DNA from: Eublepharis macularius
Lineage: Eukaryota; Chordata; Lepidosauria; Squamata; Eublepharidae
Direction: 5' to 3'
Assembly (NCBI RefSeq): GCF_028583425.1
Contig: NC_072799.1
Location: 84,864,217 to 84,928,216 of the forward strand
DNA length: 64,000 bases
Shown: piece after piece, positions 1 through 11,199 of the stretch
Layout of the letters: each line of letters starts with the position of its first letter
How positions within the stretch are numbered: the stretch's first letter is position 1
Program-made: the position numbers and the translations under genes
Notes under the pieces: generated by a model
The model's input: only the letters and a program-made list of their open reading frames with translations
Database searches by the model: none
Told to the model about the DNA's origin: nothing

Positions 1-18
1 CGGTATATAAATCAAACA
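1..18 (+). repeat. 3' tail of a SINE or LINE cut by the window edge
   Basis: The first bases read cggtatataaatcaaa, which is the usual end of squamate SINEs such as those at 3146-3402 (reverse) and 30786-31040. Only the tail lies inside the window. Confidence 0.4.
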
Positions 19-1321
19 TTAAAGAATGTTAACAAACAGAACCAGAAGTCCTTCCATACAAAAAACTGAAAGTAAAATCTAATCTCATGTGTCTTCAGTC
101 AATATGACCCTCCTGTCATCTTATGGACAATGTAGAGGCTGGTGTCCCGGCAAAGAAAACACTGCTACAGCATGATTGGGTATCGTGGGCCACAACTTCA
201 TAGATTACAGCCATTGGGGCATTGGCAAGGCATAGGGCAACGAATCCCCTGCATTGTAAGGCCCACCGCTGTTCAATGCTATATTCACCTAAGACACCTG
301 CTGGACACTGTGGGATGGCAGGCAACGCACAGCCATCCTGCCGTTTCTGGATGGTCCCTGCCACCCAGGGTGAAACCTTCAACAGCCTGCCTCTGCGTTG
401 TAACCTTCAGCTTCTTCCCAGATTCCTTAAGGGGACACCCACCCACCCCCAAGAGGCTGGCTGAGCTGCCAATTCTGCACTATTCACTCCAGTGGATCCA
501 GCCCAATGCCTCAAAATGGCCAAACTACCTACAGTTGTGACTAGCCACCGGCTTCACATCCTGTATCCAGGAGAGGGTGGGTTCGAGAAGCATCCTGCTC
601 CATCCGCTGCCACCTGGAAATGGCAGTGACCATGCGGGCTGCTCAGAGGAAGAGCCCACCTGCTTGGTGCTCCTCCTCCTGTGCCCTCCAACATCCTTCA
701 CCTCACCCCAGCTTGGCCCTGACTGTAATCTTGCCTGCAGTAAGTTGGCGATCTTCCTTTGTGGAGCATGCATATGTAGAGAAGACTGACATAAAGGAAG
801 CCTTCCCATACTGCCTCTACCCAAGGATCTAACGTCAGGGCTTTATGTAGTTGGTTGCTAATGAAGTCCATCTTTGAACCAGATGTTCGAAGGGAGTTTT
901 GTGTCCATTTCTTGTTACGACTGGGACACATGGGTAGAAGTGCCTACAGCCTTCCCCTCCATGTTATTTCTTTCTCCTTAAACTACCCCATGAAATCACT
1001 ATTGGCTCCATTGCACAGGTTTATGGGCAACCACAGAAGTAACAGGGATTTCTGAAATGCAGCCAATAGAGGCTCTATGGGGCAGCCTGAGAGGGGGAGA
1101 AAGTGTGAGGAGAATGAGGCAGTTGCTTCTACCAGTTGTAACAAGAAAGGGGCCGGCATGGATCTGGGAGACACAAAATGCCCGTTGAAGGTCTGGTTCA
1201 AAACTCCCATATAATTGCTCAAGAAGTATGAGGATTTAATATGCAAAGAGGCCCCAGGAAAGGAGAGGCCAGCTATCATATTGCCTGTGTGCATATAAAC
1301 TTTACACCTGTTGGCATTATC
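19..1321. other. Unrecognised non-coding stretch
   Basis: No repeat family or exon was recognised. Several frames of 60-130 codons are open on both strands (for example 116-382 minus and 142-540 plus), but they overlap one another and show no motif, so I treat them as chance frames. Confidence 0.4.
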
Positions 1322-1329
1322 CCTGTGAT

Positions 1330-1573
1330 CAGGGCTTTTTTTCTGGGAAAAGAGGTGGTGGAACTCAGTGGGTTGCCCTCAGAGAAAATGGTCACATGGC
1401 TTGTGGCCCCGCCCCCTGATCTCCAGACAGAGGGGAGTTGAGATTGCCCTCCGCGAGGGCAATCTCAACTCCCCTCTGTCTGGAGATCAGGGGGTGGGGC
1501 CACAATCCATGTGACCATTTTCAAGAGGTTCGGGAACTCCATTCCCCCGCGTTCCCCCTGAAAAAAAGCCCTG
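1330..1573. mobile_element. Palindromic hAT-type MITE, copy 1
   Basis: The ends read CAGGGCTTTTTTTC and its complement. An exact 8-bp target duplication, CCTGTGAT, flanks it at 1322-1329 and 1574-1581. The two halves are near-complete reverse complements, so the element folds into one long hairpin. 8-bp duplications and CAGGG ends are hAT hallmarks. There is no coding capacity. Three further copies are at 34689, 56823 and 61783. Confidence 0.9.
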
Positions 1574-1581
1574 CCTGTGAT

Positions 1582-1984
1582 CGAGAATGCTGCAATTCTG
1601 TGTGTCTTGAGCAAGGGGACACATGGTCCCATTACAGCAACAGCATGCAGCTGTGGGTGGTGATCAGTGCTTTCAATAACACAGGGACAGAGCCAGTATG
1701 GTTATTCCCACTCCTGTTTCTTTGCTTGTTGGTTTCTACCTCAATAAGTCATTTTTCTAAAGCGAAGGGAAGAGCTGGGTGGCACTTAGGCCAAGCCACT
1801 TAATAGTGAGAAAGTTTAGTTCTGCTTCCTAAATATCAGAAGGAAAATCCTTCTTACTTTTCATTTTAGTCAGTGTTTGAAATACGTGAACATTATTCAG
1901 TTTGTGTGGCTGTAGCGTTGGTACAATTGCGATTTCCCACATTTCAGAACATGTGGAATTTGATTGAATCCTTGCAGCTCCATC
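1582..1984. other. Unrecognised stretch
   Basis: Nothing recognised; no convincing reading frame. Confidence 0.35.
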
Positions 1985-2255
1985 AAATGCGTGTGTTATG
2001 TGCCGTCAAGTCACCTCTGGCTTATGGCAACCCTACGAAGGGAAGTCATCCTATCATTACAGACTTGCTTAGATCCTGCAAACTGGAGGGCGTGGCTTCT
2101 TTTATTGAGTCAAGCCATCTTGCTTTAGGTCTTCTTCTTTTTCTACTGCCTTCCACTTTTCCTAGCGTTACTGACTTTTCCAGATAATCTCGTCTTCCAC
2201 CAAATACTGCCCCCAAAATTCTGCTGATCTTATTCAGATCTATGGGGTACATAGG
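1985..2255 (-). mobile_element. 3' end of an RTE/BovB-like LINE
   Basis: On the minus strand the frame at 2046-2252 includes SVTLGKVEGSRKRRRPKARWLDSIKEA (read in two parts: SVTLGKVEGS and RKRRRPKARWLDSIKEA). It resembles the LGKIEGRRRRGRQRMRWLD tail of BovB-type reverse transcriptase ORFs. It is followed by a non-coding tail, ggttgccataagccagagg, then tgacttga. The same tail ends the 5S-derived SINEs at 9835 and 53510. It is 5'-truncated. The clade is inferred from this short stretch only. Confidence 0.6.
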
Positions 2256-2337
2256 TGGGAGAGGGGTAAAAACAGAGTTCTATTGAGCTTGTATTTAGGT
2301 ATTATTCCCATAGTGGTATGAATTATATCCACAGCAT

Positions 2338-3000
2338 TTAGAAACATAGAGCTGGCAGGGACCCCAAAGGTCATCTAATCCAGCCCCCTGCACAATGCAG
2401 GAAATTTAGAGCCACCTCCCCACCACCATCTCCCCAAGTGCCCCCTGCTCTATGCTCAGAGGAAGGCACACATCCTCCAAGATCCTTGGCCAATCGGATC
2501 TGGACAAAAATTCCTTGCTGACCCCAAGGTGGCTTTACCCAGGGCATATAAGAAAGGGTCATGAGAGCCGAGCACTGACTCATCCCTTCTCCTGAACTGT
2601 GTACATTCAGAGAATCATCAAAGCTGTCACGTGGTCACCTAGCCTCTTCTTAAATACCTCCAAGGAAGGAGAGCCTGCGACTTCCTGAGGAAACTTATTC
2701 CACCGAGGAAATGCTCCATCAAGAAGTTCTTCCTAATGTTTCGCTGAAAACTGTTTTGCTTTAATTTTATCTCTTTGTTTCTGGTCCAACCCTCTGGGCA
2801 ACAGAAAACCACTCCACGCTATCCTCTTCATGATAGCCCTTCGAATACTCGAAAAGGGCTATCATGTCACCTCTCAGTCACCACCTCTAGAAGTTAAACA
2901 TACCCAGCTCCAACTTTTCCTCACAGGACTTGGTCTCCAGCTACCTCACCATCTTTATTGCCCTCCTCTGGACAAAACTGCCTTTGATGCATCATCTGTA
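2338..3000 (-). mobile_element. Old CR1-like LINE 3' part
   Basis: The stretch beginning catagagctggcagggacc and running through ctaatccagccccctgc follows the CR1 3' region seen at 12285, but is much more diverged. Blocks such as the one around 2830-2875 match the CR1 region that encodes the end of ORF2. No open frame is left. Confidence 0.6.
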
Positions 3001-3145
3001 GAAGTTCTCGAAGCCTCTCTATGCTATGGTACCACTCATTCTGTGATCTTATGATAGTTCAAAGTGTATATACATAGGACTTACACCATACTGGTTGTTC
3101 CATACGGAAAACACTACAGTCCCATGATGCTCTACCATATTTGCC

Positions 3146-3402
3146 AAACAACAATAACAACAACATTCGATTTATATACTGCCCTTCAGGACAACTTAAT
3201 GCCCACTCAGAGCAGTTTACAAAGTGTGTTATTGTTATACCCCAAACAAAACACCCTAGGAGGTGGATGGGGCTGAGAGAGCTCCAGAGAACTGTGACTA
3301 GCCCAAGGTCACCCAGCTGGCTTCAAGTGGAGGAGTGGGGAATCAAACCCAGCTCTCCAGATTAGAGTCCCGTACTTTTAACCACTACACCAAACTGGCT
3401 CT
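3146..3402 (-). mobile_element. Sauria-type tRNA-derived SINE
   Basis: The reverse complement begins gagccagtttggtgtagtgg, with the tRNA-like A/B-box head, runs through the CCCAGCTGGC core and ends in a GTT-type simple tail (caacaataacaacaac on the plus strand). The same family occurs at 27788, 30786 and 59903. It depends on a LINE for movement. Confidence 0.85.
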
Positions 3403-4080
3403 CACTACACTAATCAGGGAATTTACATTCTTAAGCTGCCCAGCCCCATGATGGACAGCTGGTCAAAATATTCATGTGTAGGAGTATCCCTGGCACATTT
3501 CCTCACAGAGCTTGAAGACCCTGAGAAAATGTGTGTCATTTTTCTGTAGAAATGGAACGGGAATGGGCCGAATGTATTAATTTTCTGATAAGCTCAGGTA
3601 ACTCTTAACATGGTTTGCGTGTGGCGCAATGAAGCTGTGGTCTTTGACTATGTGTTCTTGATGGAGACTTATTAGGGCTATGCACTGAGAAAAAAATACT
3701 TGTTACAGTTTAGAATCTGCAGTTTCCAAATGAACACCATTCTGTTCTTGGTTTGTTTCAGGCTGGCCATTGCCGGTTCGGCTCTCATCCATTTGGGTTT
3801 TTTTGTTATCGTGTGTTTTGGCCTTGTTGTGTGCATGCTGTTCTTTTCAAAGGGGGTTGGAGAAATAAGGCTATGGGGAAGCTGTTTTTCCATTCAACAG
3901 CACCAAAATCACACAGAACATAGTCCCGCTAAAACATCGCTCCACTGCATTTTCCATCAAGTACACTATCCCCACACACAACGAGATTGAAGAACGATAG
4001 CGTTGGTGGACGTACACTATGATGAGAAACTGGTTGCCAAAGCAGTAGTGGCAGGACAGTGCCCAAGCAGGACAGCACCC
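3403..4080. other. Unrecognised stretch
   Basis: No recognised repeat or exon. The overlapping frames at 3678-3990 are open on both strands and look like chance. Confidence 0.35.
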
Positions 4081-4084
4081 CAAC

Positions 4085-4690
4085 CAGCCCAGCACAGCGA
4101 TGGCACTACCTTTTTTAAAATCCTACTTTATGTATCCATGTATTCCAAGGCTGACAGGAGAGGAGGGGCCATCCTCTTAGGGCGCAATTGACAAGGAGTC
4201 AATGCCATTGCCCAGGTAGCACCAGAAAAAAGGACAAACTTCCCATCCATTGAGTTAAAAATAATGCACCTTCCCTCCACAGAGTTAAAGGAACATTTCC
4301 AAAGCTGATAGGCAGGAAGGGGTAAGCCAGTGGCAGTGCTCCCCCAAGTCTCAGTTGGCAGGGAGACCATGCTGTTGCCACGGTACAGCCAAAAAAAGAG
4401 ATGCACCTCCCCCTTTCCCTTTTAATGGACTTAAATTGGAAGAATATTTCTGAAGTCAAAGGGCAGGGGGAGAGGTTGGTGTTCTCCTTTCGATGACTGG
4501 ATTGGCATGGTTAACAATGCCATTGCCCAGGAAGTGCCAAACAAAAAATGGACCGTGCATATTCGCCCTGCCACCAACAGAAATAATTGGTTTAATGCTA
4601 AGGGCTCAGACTCTCCCTTTGGAATCCAATTAGTTGGTAGTCTTGCTGTTAAGGAAAACAAGATGCTACCGCTGGCCCAGTGCCTGTCTG
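4085..4690. repeat. Degenerate tandem repeat, unit about 150 bp
   Basis: Similar blocks recur at regular spacing: ttccaaggctgacaggag near 4143, ttccaaagctgataggcag near 4294, tttctgaagtcaaagggcag near 4445; also caatgccattgcccagg near 4201 and again near 4516, with a weaker copy near 4367. About four diverged units are visible. Confidence 0.55.
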
Positions 4691-6150
4691 CCTGCACTGC
4701 TGCTACTGCTTGGTAAAAACGTAAATGGAACTATGATGGACTGCATGTTTTAAAGAAGCCGGGAAGGGTTGTACACACACATTCACAGGATTGTTAAGAG
4801 TTCATCCTTCTCAGAATCAGTGCACTGTGAGTGGCAGGCTGCTCCAGGGCTTCTGACTGGGTAGTTGAGCTGAGAGAGGAGAGTTTTTTGAGTCCTGGCA
4901 GAGAGAAAGATTCTGTGTGAGGAGCTGAGAGATGAAGTTCTCAGGAAAAGCAGCTTCAACACTGGCAGGAGAACTGGGGATGTTGACAGGAGGTTTGGGT
5001 GCAGATTCCCAAATGGTGCAGAATGGCCCAAAAAGAAAGGCGTAGATCTTCTAAGGAGACGAGCAGGTCCCTTCCCAGTTGAAACAAGGAGACAGCTCTA
5101 GAGAGGGGAGAAATCCCTGGTTGTTGGGCGCAATGTTCCCTCTAAGGTGTGCAGTGCTGTGAGCCAAAAATCTAGTTTGTGAGCTGAAACTTGCATAAAA
5201 ATTTATTTTGTGAGCTGACTTGCATAAAAGTTTTGAGAGTGCCTTCCCCCCCATTTCCTTTGAGAGTGCCTTTTAAAAAAAAATGCAGTCCACAAACTGC
5301 AAAAATACAAATATACAAACAAACGTTTGACTATCTCATAAATCAGTTTTTAGAATCTTATAATCACAACCTTTAAAAAATCTGAGAATGAAGGGTTAGG
5401 GTTAGCAGTGGGTCACACTGAATCCAGGCGCCCTGTCCTACCTATGTTGTGTGTATTTTATTGATATTGATATTGAGCCAAAGGAGTCTGAAGCAGAGGG
5501 AAGTCTGGGAAGAAAGCTATGCATGTGAAAAAATGAACCAAGCCAAATAGGGATGAGAAAGAAAGGCATGTAGGGGAAGGGGGTGAAAAATACCGGACAA
5601 ATGTCTTCCCTGGCAGCAGAGTTAAGAGGGGATACGGGTGAGCCAAAGAGAATAGAGATGCCTGCCTCTGAATGGGGTCCAAACTGCAGTGGAGCAAAAA
5701 GGAAGTGGGGAGGGGGCCAAGATCCATAGCCAAGGGCCCAAGGAAGATGCACCTGATGACGGGCTTTGAAGCGCAACCACCCTTGGTCCTTTCCCTTGCT
5801 CACCTGGGATTATTCCCCCCCACCCCATCCCCCTCCCTCCACCATCTGTTTAGAATGTCACACGCCTTCCTTCTCCCAGAATGCTCAACTTTTAGGGCAA
5901 CCCTCCTCAACCCAAACTCAGGGGTGTTTGTTGGTGAGGCAGATCCTGAGATTTCGTGTTATGAAGAAGAAAGGAAAGGAGGGAGAAAGAGATGGAGAGC
6001 TTGCTTTGTGCTTGTAACAAGCCACAAAAGGTGCATTTTTACTTTATGCAGGTAAAAAAGAAGGGGAAAGAAATTGCTCCGAGAAATGCCCTGATGCTCA
6101 AACTCAAAGGTGGTAGAAGAATAATTTCTTCTACATGAGCAGGAGACGTA
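4691..6150. other. Mostly unrecognised; one repeat-like piece at about 5130-5330
   Basis: The piece starting caatgttccctctaaggtg, followed by tgtgagc motifs, resembles a dispersed amniote repeat that I cannot name with certainty. The rest is unrecognised; frames at 5438-6055 overlap on both strands. Confidence 0.35.
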
Positions 6151-6383
6151 TGGTTGCCAGCATCTAGGTGGTGACTGGAGGCCCCCAGAATTACAACTGA
6201 TCTCCAGGCAACAGAGATCAGTTCCGCTGGATAAAATAGCTGCTTGGTGTGTGTGTGGGGGGGGAGGGGGGGATTGATCTCTATAGCATTATACTCTAAG
6301 GTCCCTCCCCTCCCCAAACCCTGCCTTCTCCAGGCTTCACATCCTAAATCTCCAGGAATTTCACAACCTGGAGCTGGCAACCA
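6151..6383. mobile_element. Palindromic MITE with TGGTTGCCAG ends
   Basis: The ends read tggttgccagc and gctggcaacca. TA flanks it on both sides, and internal stretches such as ctgatctccag and gatcagtt are partly mirrored. It is non-coding. A related but less complete piece is at about 52930-53140. Confidence 0.6.
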
Positions 6384-6463
6384 TAAAGGGGGAGGGATGT
6401 ATGTTGGGGAGAAAATAACTGCTTTGCATGCAGAATGTCCCACACAGGTCCACACCAAGCCTA

Positions 6464-7150
6464 CCTGGGTGCACTCTTGTGCAATCCTTCACCCACAGGC
6501 CCACAGCAGAGTGGCCCAGCCCTGCCCGGGTGCAATCCTGTGCCATCCTTTGCCTGAGGGCCCTCAGAGGCACGGCCTAGGCTTGCTCAGGCACAATCCT
6601 GTTCCATCCACCTGCGGGCTCTCAGAGGCGCAGCCCAGGCCTGCCCGGGTGCAATCCTGTGCCATCCTTCGCCTGAGGGCCCTCAGAGACACAGCACAGG
6701 CCTGCCAGGGGGCAATCCTATGCCTAAAGGCCCTCAGAGGCGCGGCCCAGGCCTTCCCAGGCACAATCCTGCACCATCTTTCGCCCGAGGGCCCTCACAG
6801 GCACAGCCCCGGCCTGCCCGGGCACAATCCTGAGCCATCCTTTGCCCATGGGCCCTCAGAGGCGCGGCCCAGGCCTGCCCAGGCACAATCCTACGCCATC
6901 TTTCGCCCGAGGGCCCTCAGAGGCACAGCCCCGGCCTGCCCGGGCACAATCCTGAGCCATCCTTTGCCCATGGGCACTCAGAGGCGCGGCCGAGGCCTGC
7001 CCAGGCACAATCCTGCGCTATCTTTCGCCCAAGGGCCCTCAGCGGCACAGCCCAGGCCTGCCCAGGCACAATCCTGCGCCATCCTTCCCCTATGGGCCCC
7101 CAGTGGCACGGGCCAAACCTGCCCTGGCACAATCCTGCCCCATCCTTACC
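6464..7150 (+). repeat. 61-bp GC-rich minisatellite with 122-bp dimer periodicity
   Basis: About eleven units are anchored on gcacaatcctg, gccatcc and gggccctcagaggc. Most units are 61 bp; one is shortened. Alternate units resemble each other more than neighbours do, giving a 122-bp higher-order unit in the second half. A frame is open across it (6244-7170) but composition explains this. Confidence 0.85.
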
Positions 7151-7165
7151 CTTCAGAGGGAGCCA

Positions 7166-7897
7166 GCTGAGCAGGAAGGTGAGGCCACTGGAGAGGAATC
7201 TCCTCTGCGCTCCAGAAGGAATCCTGTGCGCCAAGAGGTGAGATTTCCTGCGCGATTGCGCATGAGTGCACTCCACAGGGAATCCCCCGCCCCCACTTAC
7301 CTGGCCAGCAGGGGGGGGCGCACCTTCCATGCGCGCCCCCCTACGTTGCTGCGCCCACCCACGCACAGCAGCCTCAGGATTAGGCCTTTTTTGGCCTGGA
7401 TCGGGGCCTCTATGGAGCGCAAGAGCGTTCCTGTGCTCCACAGGGGCCCACAACAGGCCCAATCTGCGCCAAAACGGGCTCAATCCGCGCCTGTTTTGGC
7501 ATGGATCGGGTCCATTTTGGCGCGTATTAGGCCCGTTGTGGGCCCCTGCGGAGCGCAGGAAGTCTCCCACACTCCACAGGGATCCAAAATGGGCCATATC
7601 CGCATCAAAACGGACCTGATCCATGCCAAAATGGGTGCAGATTGGGCCCGTTTTGGCGCGGATTGGGCCCTTTGTGGGCCCCTGTGGGGCGTGGGAGTGT
7701 TCCTGCGCTCTGCAGGGGCCCACAATGGGCCTGATCAGCACCCAAACTGGGCTGCGTGATGACGTCACTCCCAGAAGTGACGTCATCACGCTTGCAGGAG
7801 CGTGTGCGCGTGCTTCGTGCGCGCGCGCACGAGCTCCTCCAAGGTAAGAGCCAGGCCCCAGTCTCCCGCTGGGAGATCGAGGGGGCCTGGCAACCCT
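7166..7897. repeat. GC-rich non-autonomous element ending in GGCAACCCTA
   Basis: Multiple direct and inverted copies of blocks such as gggcccacaa and ggcgcggattgggccc lie at 7380-7740, followed by a palindrome with two TGACGTCA sites at 7756-7790, an alternating purine-pyrimidine run near 7800-7830, and a final ggcctggcaaccctac. The reverse complement follows the same plan as the element at 20886-21340. Confidence 0.55.
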
Positions 7898-9834
7898 ACG
7901 AGTAGAATACTAAAAAGTATACTCAATGCTTGGGGGAAGAAACAAAGGAAACAAAGCCTAACAACAGAAGCATTAAGTAACAAACAGAAAGATGAACTTA
8001 TTGTATGTGGCTATAGGCCTTTACAAGTTAAAAACATATTTACAGCTCTAAAATTTTAAAATTCCTAAAATTACACCTATCTCTAAAAAGACATCCAGAC
8101 ACAAAAATTGCATTTCATTTCATCGGACTTTCTTAAGAACCACATTTGCTCTAATTTTTCTTGCAGCTAAAACAAAAAGTGCCATCGTGTTGGAAACAAT
8201 GCCTTACATAACAGTGAAGAGCCTAAAAACTGAAGTTTGTGTGTGTTCTGAATTTTACCTCAGTGATCTAGATGTATATAGGATTTTGCCTCAAAAAGCT
8301 TCGACACCTAACTTCACCTAACCTTTTTCCATTAATGTAAATAAACTTCTTTTTTTTTTGAAATTTTAAAGATGTCTCTGGTGCCATTTCTGTGGTTTAA
8401 GGACAAGAGAAGGTAATAAAAATACACAAAATGTTTGGTGGGAGGACTTGTTACGGCTTCTTGTCTCAAACTGGGTTCACCTTTCTAGAAGCCCTCTGAA
8501 TAGAGTCAATGTTGCTAAACCTTGGTTAGACAAATGCACTTTGAAACCATTCTAAAAGAGTTACTTAAAAGAATTTTTGGATCAAACTAAAGCGATAGAA
8601 ATCTCAGAGATTTATATGGGATATTAGAAGTCTTTTATCCTCACAGAATAGAATTTAATCAGATTGTGGCAAGATAGCTATGACAGACAAGGTTATTTAT
8701 TTAGTAGCAGCAAAGACTTTCATCTTTGAAAGCAGGCTGCACTGCAGTCTCAAATAAACAGATCTGGAGTTTTAGTGTTCCCTATACTCTGTTAATCTAC
8801 AGCACAGTGAAGCTCTGTATTGTTGGGGATTCTTATCAAATGTTTCCATTTGTTGTATTGGAGTCAAGCATTACTTGGAGCATGTGAGTGTGCATGTAAA
8901 TATATTTTATTGTTTGATTTTGGGATACTTAAACAGAGAAGAGAGGATGCAGCCGTTCCCTTGACAGTACCCCTAAAGGCAGGTGGACTTTTCCATCAGC
9001 GAATCCTTTGCCAGAGCAGATGCCAACCATGATTATGAAGCTGTAGAGATATATGGAGTAGAGGGTGTGCATGATGAAAATCACGAGCTATAAAACTGAT
9101 GAAAATAACTTTCCAGGTTTTACTTGTGACTCTGTGGAAAAGAAACACCAGTCTGGTCTGCTTAGTTGTCACAAAACCCCTCCATGGACATGTCTGTGAT
9201 TTTCTCCGCCCCCCCTGCCCCCCCCCAAGTTCCAGTGTTACCAGCAATGAATCATGAGCTCCCATTTCACTTTGAATCTGTGCTGATTTCCTAGACAATT
9301 TCTCCCTTCCAATCAGATTGTTGCAAGAGATGAGCAAAGAGCACTTCCAGCCAATCCCAAGCTGCAAAGAGCAGGCATTCTCCTTCCCCTCCTTGTAGGC
9401 TGGAGAGAGACCATTTTATGTGCAAGTAAGGGGGGCTGCTCAGGGGCCCATAGAATTCCAGTGCTGTGATCAATTTATTTGAAGCCTAGCATGTCTTTGA
9501 AGGAAAGGCAGAATCCACTGCGATTCTGGTGGCATTTGATAGGAAAATGATGACTCCAGAAGTCCCCCATAGGGAATGATGAAATTGTAACAATGGCATG
9601 GGGGGGTGGGGAGCTGCAACAGAAGCCTTCCTCACTTTCTGAAAGGAAAGGTACGACAAACCTCCAGGAATGAAGGCAAAGGCAGAGTTTTCAGTGAAAA
9701 GGTAAAACGTTTTTATTGGCAGTCACTGTAGGGAAGTGAAATGAATGCAGACAGGGCTATTTTAAAAAATGTGGATGAGTTCCTGCTATCTGGCTGCTGC
9801 TTGACAGCTATTTTAGGAATTGGTAGAGAGAATT
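7898..9834. other. Unrecognised AT-rich stretch
   Basis: Nothing recognised over about 1.9 kb. aataaac at about 8339, followed by a T run, could be the end of an old retroelement, but no second end was found. Confidence 0.35.
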
Positions 9835-10030
9835 TGCCCTGACCTAAATAGCCTACACAAGCTCAGTCTCATCAGATCTCAGAAGCTAAGCAGGGTCAGC
9901 CTTGGTTAGTAATTGGACGGGAGATCTCTGAGGAAGACCAGGGTTGCAGGGGCAGGCAATCTTGCCATGAAAACTCCTCCAGGGGTTGCCATAAGTCAGC
10001 TGTGGCTTGAAGCCACTTCCCACAAGAGAG
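9835..10030 (+). mobile_element. 5S rRNA-derived SINE
   Basis: The head includes agatctcagaagctaagcag, ggtcagccttggttagtaat and tggacgggaga. This matches the internal-promoter half of vertebrate 5S rRNA (GAAGCTAAGCAGGGTC, TTAGTACTTGGATGGGAGACC). The 3' part ends ggttgccataagtcagctg, shared with the LINE tail at 1985-2255. It is too altered to be a 5S gene. Confidence 0.8.
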
Positions 10031-10714
10031 AAATTAGTACGGCTGCTCAGAGAGAGACTGCTTTGGCAGTCTGTAAAATTGCCCCACCCTTGTTCCATCT
10101 GCTTGAAATTTAGGGGTCCTTTAGATTAGAGGGAGGATTTTATTCTGTGAGATTTTGGTGCCATTATTTGTCAAAAAAAAACAGCTGCTTCAGAGCCTCC
10201 AAGTTATCCCTCCTCCCTTTCCCATTGAAAAGAACAGCCACAAAAATCATGGGAGCAGAGGGGGGAAAATGACTCCAGTCTGGTACTGCTCCGCCAGAAA
10301 ACTACCCAATCACATTGAACATTTCACTCAACAGCCCCGGATACAAAACCACAACTGAAATTATCTAGATGCAAGTCTCTAATATGACATGTGGAAGAAG
10401 ATGGTATAGTTATGGGGAGAGAGTTGAGGGAGAGTTGAGGGAGAGTTGAGAAGGGATAGTAACGGAGAATGAGGGCCATGGAGATATCTTCCCTGGGATA
10501 TTCCCCCTATCCTGCCTATGGCATTTAAAAACTTTTAACTTATAGTAAGTTGTATGCACACCTTTTAAGAGACAACACCACACAAGCTTAGATCCAAAGG
10601 TCATCTTCTGCAAGTAAAAAACTCTTTTTCCTGGAGGAGGAAGGTCTCTGATTTCCACAAAGACTTTCCTCCCGTATAGCACTTCCCATGTGGTTCTTGA
10701 GGATCCCCCGACTC
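10031..10714. other. Unrecognised stretch
   Basis: No repeat or exon recognised. A short gagagttgag triplication occurs at about 10418-10450. Confidence 0.35.
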
Positions 10715-10717
10715 TCA

Positions 10718-11196
10718 GGGTCTGTCTACATGAGACGCCATTGTGCGTCTCATGTAGAGAGACTGTCAAGTGTCTGTCAAGTGTCAGGAGACACAATGTT
10801 CGCAGGGAAGCATAGTTTTGAAAGACAGAGCCAGCGGAGAGTGCTCCGGAGGGAACGGATTTTCTCACATCCCTCTGCCACCTCTGGAGCGCCAGACTAT
10901 CTCCCCTTCCAAAGTTTTTACTGTGCCACCCTCATTACTTAAAACTTTGAATTAACTGAGCCTCAGCAGGGCAGAAGCTACAAAAGGGGAGACACCAGAA
11001 ACAGCACTATGCAGCACTCAAACAATTTGAGCAAAACAGAAACCGAACAGCAAAGAATCAATACAGGGAGCTGTAAGAGAATCCGCCCCCTCTGGAGTGA
11101 TCTCCACCAGTTCTGTCATGTAAAACTACGCTTCCTGGCTAACGTGTCTCCTGACACACGAAGAACACGTGTCAAAAGTATTGCGTAGAGAGACTC
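10718..11196. mobile_element. Palindromic MITE with GAGTCTCTCTAC ends, copy A
   Basis: The ends are GGGTCTGTCTAC and GTAGAGAGACTC, with a TCA duplication on each side (10715-10717 and 11197-11199). The internal mirrored blocks are tgttcgcagggaagcatag on the left and cgcttcctggctaacgtg on the right. An extra inverted copy of the left terminus sits just inside it (10719-10766), making a terminal hairpin. Confidence 0.8.
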
Positions 11197-11199
11197 TCA

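Noticed and set aside
3146-3402. tRNA gene
   Set aside because: The tRNA-like boxes belong to the head of a dispersed SINE; there is no cloverleaf with acceptor stem.
5390-5408. Interstitial telomere repeat
   Set aside because: Only two ttaggg-type units (agggttagggttag); within chance.
6464-7150. CRISPR-like spacing of repeats
   Set aside because: Whole 61-bp units repeat with no unique spacers, in a vertebrate-type sequence.
6244-7170. 308-codon open frame, the longest in the window
   Set aside because: It lies on a 61-bp tandem repeat whose unit is not a multiple of three. Similar frames are open on the other strand. Composition explains the lack of stops.
7103-7789. Paired 218- and 290-codon frames on opposite strands
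   Set aside because: They run over GC-rich inverted and direct repeats; both strands are open for the same reason.
9835-10030. 5S rRNA gene
   Set aside because: Only part of the 5S sequence is conserved and it is fused to a SINE body with a LINE-like tail; several copies occur.
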